Notes: generated by a model not told the origin, from the sequence alone. 54,985 bases of DNA from an uncultured Bacteroidaceae bacterium (GCA_934426255.1 CAKRYD010000017.1:1-54985), one strand, 5' to 3'. Positions 34,822 through 44,270 are shown, numbered from the stretch's first letter. Made by a program: numbers and translations.

Positions 34822-34936
34822 TTTGTTGAATTAAAATTGAAATGATTTGAATTTGAAATTATTAGTTTATATGTCTTTTCTTCCTATGGGCTCATGCCTC
34901 GTAGTGTCCATCCTTGTTGGGTAAGGATTTCCCTTG

Positions 34937-34944
34937 CAAAAATA
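34937..34944 (-). promoter_or_regulatory. -7 element (TATTTTTG) for exbB operon
   Basis: Minus-strand TATTTTTG; predicted leader about 109 bases. The -33 box is not clear. Confidence 0.5.
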
Positions 34945-35257
34945 GAAATAATATTTGAATGTAGCTACCATCTGTCGCTTTTTATTCGTCATTTTAGTTA
35001 TTATGTCATGCACATTTTCTTGTTGTCGCTCGTATTTGTATTAGTACGCGTGCTTCTTGTGTGCGCAATGGATAAGCGGTAAGAACATTCAAGTAGATGC
35101 CGCTTGTTTATTGTACCGGCGGGGCCTAATGCTTTTTTTAGTGCTTTTCTCTGATTGGATTCAAATCTGTGGATTGCCCTTAAGAATATAAGAAGAAATA
35201 TGTTGCTTCCCGATGTGCTTTTTCGTGCAAAATGTTTTATTCTACTGGTTTTTTCTG

Positions 35258-35265
35258 TATTTTTG
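35258..35265 (+). promoter_or_regulatory. -7 element (TATTTTTG) for the DUF5009-type gene
   Basis: TATTTTTG, 68 bases before the ATG at 35334. The -33 box is not clear. Confidence 0.5.
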
Positions 35266-35333
35266 CAATGTTGAACTTCCGGCTTTAGGGACTCGCCGGG
35301 ATATCATAATGCGATTACACATATAAATATAGT

Positions 35334-36434
35334 ATGAAACGATTAGAATCACTTGACGCGCTTAGGGGCTTTGACATGATTTTCATTATGGGCGGAGCCT
35401 CTTTGGTAGCAGCAGTGGCTGCACTCTTTCCTGACTCATCAGTTTGGAGTTTTTTTGGAGATCAGATGAACCATGCCCAATGGGCAGGATTGAAACATCA
35501 TGATACCATATTCCCGCTTTTCCTGTTTATTGCCGGCGTGACATGGCCGTTTTCGTTGCAAAACCAATTGGATAAAGGCAAAACGCCACGTCAGATACAT
35601 CTCAAGGTGGTGAAACGTGGTTTGATGCTTGTTTTTCTCGGGCTGCTTTACAATGGCCTGCTCAATCTTCATCTCGACACATTGCGTTTCTGCAGCGTGC
35701 TGTCACGCATTGGACTTGGATGGATGTTTGGTGCTCTCATCTATACAGCGGTAAAAAGTAATAAGATCCGTTTGTCTATTGTAGCCGCTATCTTGGTTGG
35801 CTATTGGTTGGTTATGGCCTTTGTTCCTGCACCTGATGCTCCGGCCGGAGCCGATATATTTAGTAAGGAAGGTTCGATAGCCTGTTGGATAGACAAGACA
35901 ATACTTGGAGCTCACTCTTATCGTCCAGAATACGATCCTGAGGGGCTCTTCTCTACCATTCCTGCCATAGCAACGGCATTGCTTGGAATGCTTGCCGGTG
36001 AGTTGATAAGGTGTGAAAAGTTATCAGGGAACCGCAAGTCTCTTCTTTTGTTGCTTGCCGGTATCGGCATGGCTGTTTTGGGCTGGTTGTGGAACTTCGT
36101 TTTTCCCATCAACAAAGCTCTTTGGTCAAGTTCGTTTGTGTGTGCCGTTGCAGGCTATTCCTTTCTAATGCTTTCAGCTTTCTATTATATCATAGACGTG
36201 CGTGGATGGCGCAAATGGGCAAAGTTCTTCGTCGTGATAGGTCTCAATTCCATTACCATATATATGGCGCAGCGTTTCAATCTTTTGGACGGCATACAAC
36301 ACAGAGTCTTCGATGGTTGCATCAACCTTGTGCCTGAAGAGTTTCGCCGTGTAGCTGAAGAAATATCGTGGATAGCAACGTGCTGGATATTCCTTTATCT
36401 CCTTTATCGCAAGCGCATTTTCCTTAAGGTGTAA
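35334..36434 (+). CDS. DUF5009/heparan-acetyltransferase-like membrane protein
   Basis: A 366-aa polytopic membrane protein with nine or ten hydrophobic helices. The N-terminus MKRLESLDALRGFDM is the acyltransferase-3/DUF1624-like start (R-x-x-SLDALRG). HHDTIFPLFLFIAGVTWPFS (about 55-74) carries the conserved His and Phe residues of the DUF5009/HGSNAT group. Relatives transfer acetyl groups to amino sugars across a membrane, and in Bacteroidales they may act on glycans. The reaction here is inferred. It is a single gene with its own promoter, followed by ilvE with a separate promoter. Confidence 0.82.
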   Translation: MKRLESLDALRGFDMIFIMGGASLVAAVAALFPDSSVWSFFGDQMNHAQWAGLKHHDTIFPLFLFIAGVTWPFSLQNQLDKGKTPRQIHLKVVKRGLMLVFLGLLYNGLLNLHLDTLRFCSVLSRIGLGWMFGALIYTAVKSNKIRLSIVAAILVGYWLVMAFVPAPDAPAGADIFSKEGSIACWIDKTILGAHSYRPEYDPEGLFSTIPAIATALLGMLAGELIRCEKLSGNRKSLLLLLAGIGMAVLGWLWNFVFPINKALWSSSFVCAVAGYSFLMLSAFYYIIDVRGWRKWAKFFVVIGLNSITIYMAQRFNLLDGIQHRVFDGCINLVPEEFRRVAEEISWIATCWIFLYLLYRKRIFLKV

Positions 36435-36457
36435 TGTCGTTTCTCGCGTTTTTTCCT

Positions 36458-36465
36458 TATTTTTG
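36458..36465 (+). promoter_or_regulatory. -7 element (TATTTTTG) for ilvE
   Basis: TATTTTTG, 39 bases upstream of the ilvE ATG. Confidence 0.55.
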
Positions 36466-36504
36466 CACGACGATTATTTGAAGACCAAGTAACTATAACA
36501 TAAT

Positions 36505-37521
36505 ATGGAAAATCTTGACTGGGGCAACTTACCCTTTAATTACATCCGAGCCGATTATAATGTGCGTTGTTGGTACCGCGACGGACATTGGGGCGAAATA
36601 GAAACGAGTTCGGAAGATACCATCAATCTGAGCATTGCCGCCACTTGTCTGCATTACGGACAAGAGGCCTTTGAAGGGCAAAAAGCCTTTCGCTGCCCTG
36701 ACGGGAAAATACGCATTTTCCGCATAGACGAGAATGCCAAGCGTTTGCAAAGCACTTCGCGCGGTATTGTCATGCCCGAAGTGCCGACGGAGCTTTTTGT
36801 CGAAATGGCAAAGCGGGTGGTCAAGCTCAACGAGCGTTTTGTGCCCCCTTACGAGAGCGGAGCGTCCTTATATATACGTCCATTGCTGATAGGGACAAGC
36901 GCACGAATCGGTGTGCATCCTTCTGACGAATATTTATTCTTGATATTGGTTACTCCTGTCGGCCCTTATTTCAAGGGAGGCTTTGCCTGCACCGATTATG
37001 TGATTGTCCGCGATTATGACCGCTCGGCTCCGTTGGGGACAGGCAAGTATAAAGTTGGAGGCAACTATGCCGCAAGTTTGAAAGCCAACCAATTGGCTCA
37101 TGAAAAGGGCTATTCCTGCGAGTTTTACCTCGATGCCAAGGAGAAAAAGTACATTGACGAATGTGGAGCAGCCAATTTCTTCGGCATTAAGAACAATACG
37201 TATATCACTCCGAAGTCAACTTCCATTCTACCCTCCATTACCAACAAAAGTTTGCAGCAATTGGCCTTGGATATGGGTATGAAAGTCGAAGTTCGTCAAG
37301 TTCCCGAGGAAGAACTTCCAACATTTGAGGAGGCCGGTGCTTGCGGAACGGCGGCAGTGATTGCGCCTATCCATAAGATTGACGATTTAGAGACCGGCAA
37401 AAGCTACGTCTTTAGTAAAGACGGCAAGCCGGGTCCTGTTTGTACCAAGCTCTATCATAAATTGCGCGACATACAATATGGAATTGAGCCCGATGCTCAT
37501 GGCTGGATAACGGTATTGTAA
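36505..37521 (+). CDS. ilvE: Branched-chain amino-acid aminotransferase
   Basis: A 338-aa fold-type IV PLP enzyme that transfers the amino group between glutamate and the 2-oxo acids of valine, leucine and isoleucine. The PLP lysine is in TGKYKVGGNYAASL (about 178-190). Other family marks are YGQEAFEGQKAFR (about 51-63), the Arg-rich YIRPLLIGTSARIGVHP segment, YIDECGAANFFGI, and EAGACGTAAVIAPI near the C-terminus. It belongs to the class II (eukaryote-like) BCAT type by length and motifs. A DUF975 gene follows 19 bases downstream. Confidence 0.95.
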   Translation: MENLDWGNLPFNYIRADYNVRCWYRDGHWGEIETSSEDTINLSIAATCLHYGQEAFEGQKAFRCPDGKIRIFRIDENAKRLQSTSRGIVMPEVPTELFVEMAKRVVKLNERFVPPYESGASLYIRPLLIGTSARIGVHPSDEYLFLILVTPVGPYFKGGFACTDYVIVRDYDRSAPLGTGKYKVGGNYAASLKANQLAHEKGYSCEFYLDAKEKKYIDECGAANFFGIKNNTYITPKSTSILPSITNKSLQQLALDMGMKVEVRQVPEEELPTFEEAGACGTAAVIAPIHKIDDLETGKSYVFSKDGKPGPVCTKLYHKLRDIQYGIEPDAHGWITVL

Positions 37522-37540
37522 TAATTATATAAGGTAGGCA

Positions 37541-38173
37541 ATGAATAAAACGAATTCCGAGCTTCGCAAGATGGCGCGTAATGCCCTTGATAATCGTTGG
37601 GGCACTTCAGCCGTTGCCGTCTTGATTTACTATTTGATAACTTCCAGTGTGCCACTTGGGACTACAGTATTAGGTTGGGATTATCCACTGTTTGATTTGT
37701 GGTCGCTATTGTGTCTTCCTCTCGGCTGGGGCTTCTCGGTTTATTTCCTGTCTGTTTCGCGTGACGAGGAAGCCGGTCTTCCGATGCTTTTCAGCGGTTA
37801 CAAGGATTTCGTACGTATTTTCTTTACCTACTTTCTACAATTGCTGTACATATTTCTCTGGTCATTGCTTTTACTGATTCCCGGAATAATCAAGTCTTTA
37901 TCTTATGCCATGACACCTTATGTGTTGCGTGACAATCCCGATTTGAAATATGATGCAGCCATTACGGAGAGCATGCGCCTGATGGATGGCCACAAGATGA
38001 AGCTGTTTCTGTTGATCCTGAGCTTTATCGGCTGGGCTTTACTATGCCTTCTTACTTTTGGTGTAGGCTTTTTGTTGTTGTCGCCATATATGCAGACTTC
38101 CATCGCCTTGTTCTATGACGATTTAGTAAATGAAGACAGGGCATCTTTCTCGTTTGCTTCAGTAGAATCTTGA
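37541..38173 (+). CDS. DUF975 family membrane protein
   Basis: A 210-aa integral membrane protein with about five or six hydrophobic segments. The N-terminal NSELRKMARNALDNRWG motif, the PLGWGFSVYFL segment and SLSYAMTPYVLRDNPDLKYDAAITESMRLMDGHKMKLFLL (about 124-163) are typical of DUF975. Function is unknown. It lies 19 bases after ilvE and ends before a strong bidirectional terminator, so it is probably cotranscribed with ilvE. Confidence 0.87.
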   Translation: MNKTNSELRKMARNALDNRWGTSAVAVLIYYLITSSVPLGTTVLGWDYPLFDLWSLLCLPLGWGFSVYFLSVSRDEEAGLPMLFSGYKDFVRIFFTYFLQLLYIFLWSLLLLIPGIIKSLSYAMTPYVLRDNPDLKYDAAITESMRLMDGHKMKLFLLILSFIGWALLCLLTFGVGFLLLSPYMQTSIALFYDDLVNEDRASFSFASVES

Positions 38174-38201
38174 TACTTTTCGGTATTCGGTATCTATAAA
38201 A

Positions 38202-38246
38202 AAGGAAAAGCGGCTCGTTCAAAAAAATGACGAGCCGCTTTTCCTT
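38202..38246. terminator. Bidirectional terminator
   Basis: A 17-bp stem (AAGGAAAAGCGGCTCGT and complement) with an A-rich 11-base loop, between the convergent DUF975 and DUF3332 genes. Confidence 0.85.
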
Positions 38247-38257
38247 ATCATATGCTG

Positions 38258-38812
38258 TTATCTTTGTGCATACAGATAGGTGTCGTTGGCTATTGCCATG
38301 CGTACTTCGTAGAGACCGCCTTCGTTTTGTGAGACATCCATTTTATCTCCGTTGGGCAGAACGGCTTTGATGGTGCCGTCTTCGTTAAAACGGAACATTT
38401 CTTTCTTTTCACCGTTGGCTGTCATCGACCATGAATCTGTTGTCTTATCATAGAGAAATAAGAATGCTTCTCCTTTTGGATTGCGCACCTCGTAACCGTC
38501 TTTTAAGTAGGTTACCGCGTAAATCAATCCGTCTTGTCCCTTGACTTGTTTGGTCTTGCCTATGTTCGATGCCATCGGGTTGTTTCCCGACCAAAACTCA
38601 ATGGTGTTCAGAACCAACACATCGGCTAAGCTGCATACGGCGTATGCCGGTGAAATGAGAATAAAGATAAGTTCGTTCAAAAACTTATTTCCGGTGGCCT
38701 GCTTGTTCCAAGCCGCAAGTTTGTTGAACAAACCGAACGAACCCACGCACGAAGTGCACAATAAGCCGCCTGCCATTATTACCAGCGCGGCTTTCATACC
38801 TAATTTTTTCAT
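38258..38812 (-). CDS. DUF3332 family lipoprotein
   Basis: A 184-aa protein with a lipoprotein signal (ALVIMAGGLLCTSC, Cys about 22) and the DUF3332 signature that follows: GSFGLFNKLAAWNKQATGNKFLNELIFILISPAYAVCSLADVLVLNTIEFWSGNNPM, given here only as recognition of the family. This part includes a hydrophobic segment that may re-enter the membrane. The C-terminal half is beta-rich. Function is unknown. A -7 element (38855-38862) serves it. Confidence 0.82.
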   Translation of the reverse strand: MKKLGMKAALVIMAGGLLCTSCVGSFGLFNKLAAWNKQATGNKFLNELIFILISPAYAVCSLADVLVLNTIEFWSGNNPMASNIGKTKQVKGQDGLIYAVTYLKDGYEVRNPKGEAFLFLYDKTTDSWSMTANGEKKEMFRFNEDGTIKAVLPNGDKMDVSQNEGGLYEVRMAIANDTYLYAQR

Positions 38813-38854
38813 GTCCTTTGTTTAATCAAGATGAATGTATTTGTGTTTCGTCTA

Positions 38855-38862
38855 CAAATATA
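38855..38862 (-). promoter_or_regulatory. -7 element (TATATTTG) for the DUF3332 gene
   Basis: Minus-strand TATATTTG, 42 bases before the start codon. Confidence 0.5.
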
Positions 38863-38956
38863 CGAATTATGTCATCTTCCAAGGCAAAGTGCAGCCTCTT
38901 TTTGGCGCGCAAAGGCATTTCTCGGGTTTTTATGGGGCATTCCTGCCTGATTTGCT

Positions 38957-38964
38957 TAATTTTG
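38957..38964 (+). promoter_or_regulatory. -7 element (TAATTTTG) for trmB
   Basis: TAATTTTG, 17 bases before the ATG at 38982. It decides the trmB start, since longer in-frame forms would begin upstream of the transcript. Confidence 0.55.
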
Positions 38965-38981
38965 CAGGCAAAAACATTCTC

Positions 38982-39773
38982 ATGTCCAAGAATAAGTTGT
39001 CCAAGTTTGCCGATATGGCTACTTATCCCCATGTTTTCCAGCCTGACGATTTGAAAGTTCATGCCGATGGAAATGATGCCGTTTTTCCTCTGAAGGGGCG
39101 TTGGCAGCGTGATTTTTTTAAGAACTCCAATCCCATTGTGCTTGAGTTAGGCTGCGGGCGTGGCGAATACACTGTGGGGCTTGCCCGTCTTTTCCCCGAT
39201 TGCAATTATGTAGGTGTTGACATCAAGGGGGCGCGCATGTGGACGGGAGCCACGCAGTCATTGAACGAAGGTCTTGCCAATGTGGCATTTTTGCGTACCC
39301 GCATTGAATTTATAGAACGTTATTTCGACAGTTCCGAGGTGTCAGAAATCTGGCTTACATTCAGTGACCCGCAAATGAAGATGCCTACCAAAAGACTTAC
39401 ATCCTCTTATTTCCTGCAGCGTTATCGCGCGTTTTTGAAGCCCGGCGGCATTGTGCATGTGAAGACCGACAGCAATTTTCTTTTTACCTATACACGCTGC
39501 CTGTTGCAGGAAAACAATTTGCAGCCGCTTTGTTGCACTTCAGACTTGTATGCACCCGAATCCGTAGCCACATTGCCACCGGAGTTGTTGTCACTGCTGC
39601 AAATCAAGACATACTATGAAGAGCAATGGATAGGCCGCGGCATTCCTATCAAGTATCTGTCTTTCGCACTGCCCTGCGATGGAGAGTTGCGTGAGCCTGA
39701 CATAGAGATAGAGCTCGATTCCTATCGCAGTTACGCACGAAACAAGCGTTCGTCGCTTGTAAAGGCGCGTTAG
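38982..39773 (+). CDS. trmB: tRNA (guanine-46-N7) methyltransferase
   Basis: A 263-aa SAM-dependent enzyme that methylates G46 in the tRNA variable loop. The start is the ATG at 38982 (MSKNKLSKFADMATYPHVFQP). The SAM site is VLELGCGRGEYTVGLA (about 50-65), and the next strand YVGVDIKGARMW has the ribose-binding Asp. The characteristic WLTFSDPQMKMPTKRL segment (about 124-139) and GIVHVKTDSNFLF follow. It is slightly longer than most TrmB because of its N- and C-terminal extensions, as in other Bacteroidetes. Predicted to be monocistronic. Confidence 0.93.
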   Translation: MSKNKLSKFADMATYPHVFQPDDLKVHADGNDAVFPLKGRWQRDFFKNSNPIVLELGCGRGEYTVGLARLFPDCNYVGVDIKGARMWTGATQSLNEGLANVAFLRTRIEFIERYFDSSEVSEIWLTFSDPQMKMPTKRLTSSYFLQRYRAFLKPGGIVHVKTDSNFLFTYTRCLLQENNLQPLCCTSDLYAPESVATLPPELLSLLQIKTYYEEQWIGRGIPIKYLSFALPCDGELREPDIEIELDSYRSYARNKRSSLVKAR

Positions 39774-39871
39774 CCTTGTTCCTGACGCTGTAAATCGAAA
39801 ATGCAGTGCTGTAAATTGAATGTCGGACGCAGATTTTTTATGATTGAGCCTTTTAATTACGATTACCGAAG

Positions 39872-42800
39872 ATGATTTTTCGAATACGACCGGTTGCAAT
39901 TGCAGCCTTGTGGGCTTGGATTTTGTCTGCAGCTTTCTCTAAAGCTGCCAATTATGACGGAAACAGCCAATATGGCTCTTATGCTCCCGACGGCATACCT
40001 TTTTCTGTGGCCGCCGAGCCATGGCCTGTCGACGGTTTGGGCAATCATCGTGCAGTAGTACGTGTGTCGGCCGATGCTCCCCTTGAAAAACCGGTTTCCG
40101 TGGTTTTGCCGTGGCGTCGTCCCGATTTGAATCCTGAAGCAAAGGATGTGCTGGTTTATTCATCCGATGGGCGAAAGGCCCAACGCATTGCTGTTGTGGG
40201 GCTGTCGGCCGAACGGGCTCGGGTTGAGTTTGTCCCGTTTGCCGGTCCGGGTCTGTATTATGTTTATTATATGCCCTTTAGAATGCGCACAGGATCTCAT
40301 AGCGGAAGGCATGACATACATTGGAACGATTATTTTGCCCCTTCATTCCAGACGGAACCGCTTTGTGACGAGCCGACTTCATCTTGGGCCTCAGTGGAAC
40401 GTTTTGAGGCACGTACGCGTTTTGAATTCTTTACGCAGATGGGAAATACCGCTACGGCCGAAGAGGAACGGAAAATGAAAGAAACATATTCCGAAACTCC
40501 GCTTTTGTTTACGGAAGACCGTGCTTTTCCTATACGCCTTACGCGTCATTTGCCGGTGCGTTGGGTACAGCGCGGGCCGTCATCGGTTTTTGAGGGCACG
40601 GCTCAAAGCAATGAATATTACGTGTGGCAGATTGGCGTTTGGGCGGCTCGTAAGTCTCTGACCAACGTGAAGCTCCGTTTTTCCGATTTGAAGCAGACAG
40701 GAGGAACAGCTGTCATCAGCCGCGACTCCATGACCTGCTTTAATCTGGAAGGCATTGATTGGGACGGTAGCCTGATCCATCCTTCTGTCAATGTGCCAGA
40801 AGGACATGTACAGGCATTGTGGTGTGGCGTTCAGATTCCCGGGAAAATCGTTGCCGGGACTTACAGAGGTCATGCCACGCTTGAGGCTGACGGGATGGAA
40901 CCGCGTCGGATCGATGTAGTCTTGCGGGTCGATAGCAACGTATTGCCCGAACATGGCGACAATGACCTTTGGAGGCTGTCGCGCCTGCGGTGGCTTAATT
41001 CGTGCATCGGGACAGATGATAATCCTGTGGCACCTTATAAGAAAATGAAGTTGAAAGGCCGTAAAATCGTGGCGACCGAAAAGCAGGTCACTTTGGGTGG
41101 GAATGGTTTGCCCGTTTCCATCCGGCTTAACGGACGCAACGTGTTGGCCCGGCCATTGGCCATTGTCGCTGAGCTGGACGACAAGACCGTTACATTCCGT
41201 GCCGACAACGTGCGTGTAAGGCAGTGTGCCGACGGATTAGTAGCTTGGAGCGCGTCGGGAACCGTGGATGGCATCCGTTTTTCGTGTACGGCCCATATGG
41301 AATACGATGGCTTTATGCGTTACCGTGTAGACATGCGTCCGGCCAACGGAAATGAAATTACGGTGAAAGACATACGTCTGGAGGCATCGTATACGCCTTA
41401 TTCTTCGACCTGTTTCATGGGAGCCGGCTATGGCGGTGGAGCCTGTCCGGCCAATTATAAATGGAATTGGCAGGGTCCTTATGACAGTTATTGGATAGGC
41501 GGGGTCGAAGCCGGGTTGCATATCGAGCTGCGTGGCGGTACTTATCATGGCCCGTTGCTGAACGATTATAATTACCAGCCACCGGCATTTTGGGCAAATG
41601 AGGGAAAAGGCAGCCTGTCCTTGCAAAAAACACAAGAGCACGGCGGTGCGGCCGAAGTGATGGCAACAACGGGAAAAACCGTGTTGGGACGCGATGGAAA
41701 GGTCATGGAGTTTGACCTGCTGATTACCCCGGTGAAGCCGGTAGACACGCGAAAACAGTTTTCCATGCGCTTCTATCATGCCAATTACAGGAACTTCGAC
41801 AAGGCGGCGCAGGACGGAGCCAATATCATCAACCTTCATCACGCAACTCCGCTGAATCCGGTCATCAATTATCCGTTTATTGTGCAGGATTCGTTGAAGG
41901 CCTTTATCGAACATGAGCACAAGGAAGGGCGGAAAGTGAAGATCTACTATACAGTGCGCGAACTGACCAATTATGTTTCAGAGATTTATATGCTGAAGAG
42001 CTTAGGCGGCGAAATCATTGCTCCGGGAATAGGAAAGGGAGCTCCTTGGCTGTGCGAGCACCTGATTGAAAACTATCGTCCGGCCTGGTATGTCTCATTG
42101 GACAACGGGCAAACGGCTGATGCAGCCTTTGTGCAGACAGGCTTTTCGCGATGGATCAACTATTATTTGGAGGGGCTTGACTGGATGATGCGTCATTATA
42201 AAATTGACGGCTTATATATGGACGATGTCTCATTTGACAGGAGCGTGATGAAGCGGATTCGGAAAATCCTGTTGCGCCATAATCCCGGTGCTTTGATAGA
42301 CCTTCATTCCAATACATCCTATTCTATCGGACCGGCTAACCAGTATACCGATTTCTTCCCGTATCTGGACCGTTTGTGGTTCGGGGAGGATTTCAAATAC
42401 AACAAAATGTCGTCGGATGAATGGCTCGTAACTTTTTCGGGCATACCGTTCGGGCCGATGAGTGAAATGCTTCAGGATGGCGGCAACCCTTATTTGGGCG
42501 CGGTTTATGGAGCTACGGGACGTCATTCGTATGGTCGCAGCGATCCGGCACCCATGTGGAAATTGTGGAAGCAGTTCGGTATTTCGGAAGCTCGGATGTC
42601 AGGCTATTGGGATGATGACTGCCCTGTCAGAGTCGAAGCACAAGGTGACGTGAAGGCCACGGCCTTTTTGAAAAAAAACAAGGTGATGATAGCCGTGGGC
42701 AACTTCAGTGAGCACGATTGCGATGTTCGTTTGGAATACGATTGGAAAAGGCTCAAGCTGAATCCGCGCAAGGCCCAATTGTATGCTCCCGACATTGAGC

Positions 42801-42901
42801 GTTTCCAGGAGTATCGTTCGTTTCGTCCGGATGAAGCAATTTCCGTTAAAGCCAGAAAAGGATGCTTATTGATATTGGAACAAAATGGTAAGACAAAATG
42901 A
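39872..42901 (+). CDS. Large exported DUF6067-type glycoside hydrolase-like protein
   Basis: A 1009-aa protein with a signal peptide (about 1-25). N-terminal beta domains (about 40-380) are followed by a further beta domain (about 390-610) and then a TIM-barrel region (about 640-910). In the barrel, the motif YKIDGLYMDDVSFDRS (about 775-790) places acidic residues where GH13/GH36-type barrels have their nucleophile. ALIDLHSNTSYS and the C-terminal beta domain follow. The overall layout is that of DUF6067/GH123-related proteins of Bacteroidales. The substrate is unknown. Its TGA overlaps the ATG of menA (ATGA), so translation of the two is coupled, which is odd for these functions. Confidence 0.8.
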   Translation: MIFRIRPVAIAALWAWILSAAFSKAANYDGNSQYGSYAPDGIPFSVAAEPWPVDGLGNHRAVVRVSADAPLEKPVSVVLPWRRPDLNPEAKDVLVYSSDGRKAQRIAVVGLSAERARVEFVPFAGPGLYYVYYMPFRMRTGSHSGRHDIHWNDYFAPSFQTEPLCDEPTSSWASVERFEARTRFEFFTQMGNTATAEEERKMKETYSETPLLFTEDRAFPIRLTRHLPVRWVQRGPSSVFEGTAQSNEYYVWQIGVWAARKSLTNVKLRFSDLKQTGGTAVISRDSMTCFNLEGIDWDGSLIHPSVNVPEGHVQALWCGVQIPGKIVAGTYRGHATLEADGMEPRRIDVVLRVDSNVLPEHGDNDLWRLSRLRWLNSCIGTDDNPVAPYKKMKLKGRKIVATEKQVTLGGNGLPVSIRLNGRNVLARPLAIVAELDDKTVTFRADNVRVRQCADGLVAWSASGTVDGIRFSCTAHMEYDGFMRYRVDMRPANGNEITVKDIRLEASYTPYSSTCFMGAGYGGGACPANYKWNWQGPYDSYWIGGVEAGLHIELRGGTYHGPLLNDYNYQPPAFWANEGKGSLSLQKTQEHGGAAEVMATTGKTVLGRDGKVMEFDLLITPVKPVDTRKQFSMRFYHANYRNFDKAAQDGANIINLHHATPLNPVINYPFIVQDSLKAFIEHEHKEGRKVKIYYTVRELTNYVSEIYMLKSLGGEIIAPGIGKGAPWLCEHLIENYRPAWYVSLDNGQTADAAFVQTGFSRWINYYLEGLDWMMRHYKIDGLYMDDVSFDRSVMKRIRKILLRHNPGALIDLHSNTSYSIGPANQYTDFFPYLDRLWFGEDFKYNKMSSDEWLVTFSGIPFGPMSEMLQDGGNPYLGAVYGATGRHSYGRSDPAPMWKLWKQFGISEARMSGYWDDDCPVRVEAQGDVKATAFLKKNKVMIAVGNFSEHDCDVRLEYDWKRLKLNPRKAQLYAPDIERFQEYRSFRPDEAISVKARKGCLLILEQNGKTK

Positions 42902-43779
42902 TAAAGCAAAATAGTTGGAAAGCCTGGTTACTGGCTTCACGCCCCAAGACGCTTACGGCGGCGTGCATGCCTGTGGCATCGGCATCGGCCTTGGCGTGGT
43001 CGGATGGTAAGTTCAAGGCGGATGCAATGTTTATCTGCCTGTTGTTTGCCTGTCTGATGCAGGTGGCAGCTAACTTTATCAACGATCTTTACGATTTTCT
43101 CAAAGGGAGCGACCGTTCCGATCGCTTGGGACCTGAACGCGCTTGTGCTCAAGGCTGGATTTCGGTCAATGCCATGAAAACCGGTATCGCCATTGTATTG
43201 GTTCTGGCCTGTTCCTGCGGATTGTCGTTGCTGGTTTTTGGCCGCCCCGAAGTTTTGGTGACCATCGGTTTGGGCTGCGTGGTGTTTGCCTTCCTGTATA
43301 CAACGTTGCTTTCTTACTGCGGTCTTGGCGATGTATTGGTGCTGCTGTTTTTCGGGCTGGTGCCGGTCATGGGAACATACTATGTCCAGATTGGAACGAT
43401 AACGTCAGATGCTGTGCTTGTAGCGGTCGTTTGCGGTGTTGTGACAGATACTTTGCTGATATTGAATAATTATCGTGATCGCGATACCGACCGGCGTGAT
43501 GGCAAACGCACGCTGGTGGCAATTCTTGGAGAGCGGTTTGGCCGTTATGCCTATTTGATGGCAGGTATTATAGGGTGTGGCTTGTGCCTGTTGTTGCTTT
43601 TCGACGGACGCGTGTGGGCCGCCTTGTTGCCTGCGGCTTATTTGCCGTTTCATGTCATTACATGGAAAAGCATGTCGCGCATACGTCAAGGGAAAGCCCT
43701 TAACCGTATTTTGGGAGAGACTTCGCGCAACATGCTTCTGTTTGCCCTGTTGCTATCCGTAGGCCTTATTTTGGGATAG
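42898..43779 (+). CDS. menA: 1,4-dihydroxy-2-naphthoate polyprenyltransferase
   Basis: A 293-aa UbiA-family membrane enzyme that attaches the polyprenyl tail in menaquinone synthesis. The two Asp-rich diphosphate/Mg2+ motifs are present: NDLYDFLKGSDRSDRLGP (about 62-79) and NNYRDRDTDRRDGKRTL (about 191-207). About eight membrane helices surround them. The N-terminal segment WLLASRPKTLTAACMPVASASALA is typical of MenA. It overlaps the preceding glycosidase gene by four bases. Other men genes are not in the window. Confidence 0.93.
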   Translation: MIKQNSWKAWLLASRPKTLTAACMPVASASALAWSDGKFKADAMFICLLFACLMQVAANFINDLYDFLKGSDRSDRLGPERACAQGWISVNAMKTGIAIVLVLACSCGLSLLVFGRPEVLVTIGLGCVVFAFLYTTLLSYCGLGDVLVLLFFGLVPVMGTYYVQIGTITSDAVLVAVVCGVVTDTLLILNNYRDRDTDRRDGKRTLVAILGERFGRYAYLMAGIIGCGLCLLLLFDGRVWAALLPAAYLPFHVITWKSMSRIRQGKALNRILGETSRNMLLFALLLSVGLILG

Positions 43780-43781
43780 CG

Positions 43782-44270
43782 TCAGTTCAATTCTATCACT
43801 TCAAGGTTTTTGATTTCTTTCCCGTCAATGGTGAAACGCATCAGGGTGCGCACTTTCTGCCATCCTTGCAGTCCTGCCGCTCCGGGATTGAGGTGAAGCA
43901 GGTTGAGCCTTCGATCGAATTGTACTTTCAGAATATGCGAATGTCCGCTGATGAATAGCTGGGGCGGTTGTGCGAAGAGGCTGTTCACGATGCTTCGGTC
44001 GTAATGTCCCGGGTATCCGCCGATATGTTTCATGAGAACATCGACATCTTCGCAGCGGAAGCGGATCTTTTCGGGATACAGGTATCTCAAGTCGCCTCCA
44101 TCGACATTTCCATGTACAGCGGTGAGCGGATGGATGGCTGCCAAACGCTCGGCCACCTGCATGGTTCCTATGTCGCCTGCATGCCATATCTGGTCAACTT
44201 CGGCAAAATGTTCTGCGTATCGTTCGTCCCAGTAGCCGTGGGTGTCGGAAAGCAATCCTATTTTTGTCAT
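43782..44270 (-). CDS. YfcE/MJ0936-type metallophosphoesterase
   Basis: A 162-aa calcineurin-fold phosphodiesterase. Metal-binding motifs are visible: IGLLSDTHGYWDE (D-x-H, residues 8-10), WHAGDIG (about 30-36, GD), VHGNVDGGD (about 54-62, GN-x-D) and FISGHSHILK (about 109-118, GHSH). These four blocks define the family; the substrate is not known (perhaps cyclic or other phosphodiesters). Its start overlaps the stop of the cytidylate-kinase-like gene by four bases, and the MATE gene precedes that, so the three form one operon. Confidence 0.9.
   Translation of the reverse strand: MTKIGLLSDTHGYWDERYAEHFAEVDQIWHAGDIGTMQVAERLAAIHPLTAVHGNVDGGDLRYLYPEKIRFRCEDVDVLMKHIGGYPGHYDRSIVNSLFAQPPQLFISGHSHILKVQFDRRLNLLHLNPGAAGLQGWQKVRTLMRFTIDGKEIKNLEVIELN

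Larger units (their letters stand above)
34822..35333. other. 512-bp gene-free divergent region
   Basis: Between divergent exbB and the DUF5009-type gene. It holds an exbB -7 element (34937-34944, minus) and a plus-strand -7 element (35258-35265). The 62-codon frame at 34894-35082 has no ribosome site or family match and is not called. I see no RNA gene or repeat. Confidence 0.6.

Noticed and set aside
34894..35082. 62-codon frame in the exbB upstream region
   Set aside because: It overlaps the exbB -7 element, has no ribosome site and resembles no known protein.
38835..38981. N-terminal extension of trmB
   Set aside because: The extra 49 codons are not TrmB-like and lie upstream of the predicted transcript start (-7 box at 38957-38964).
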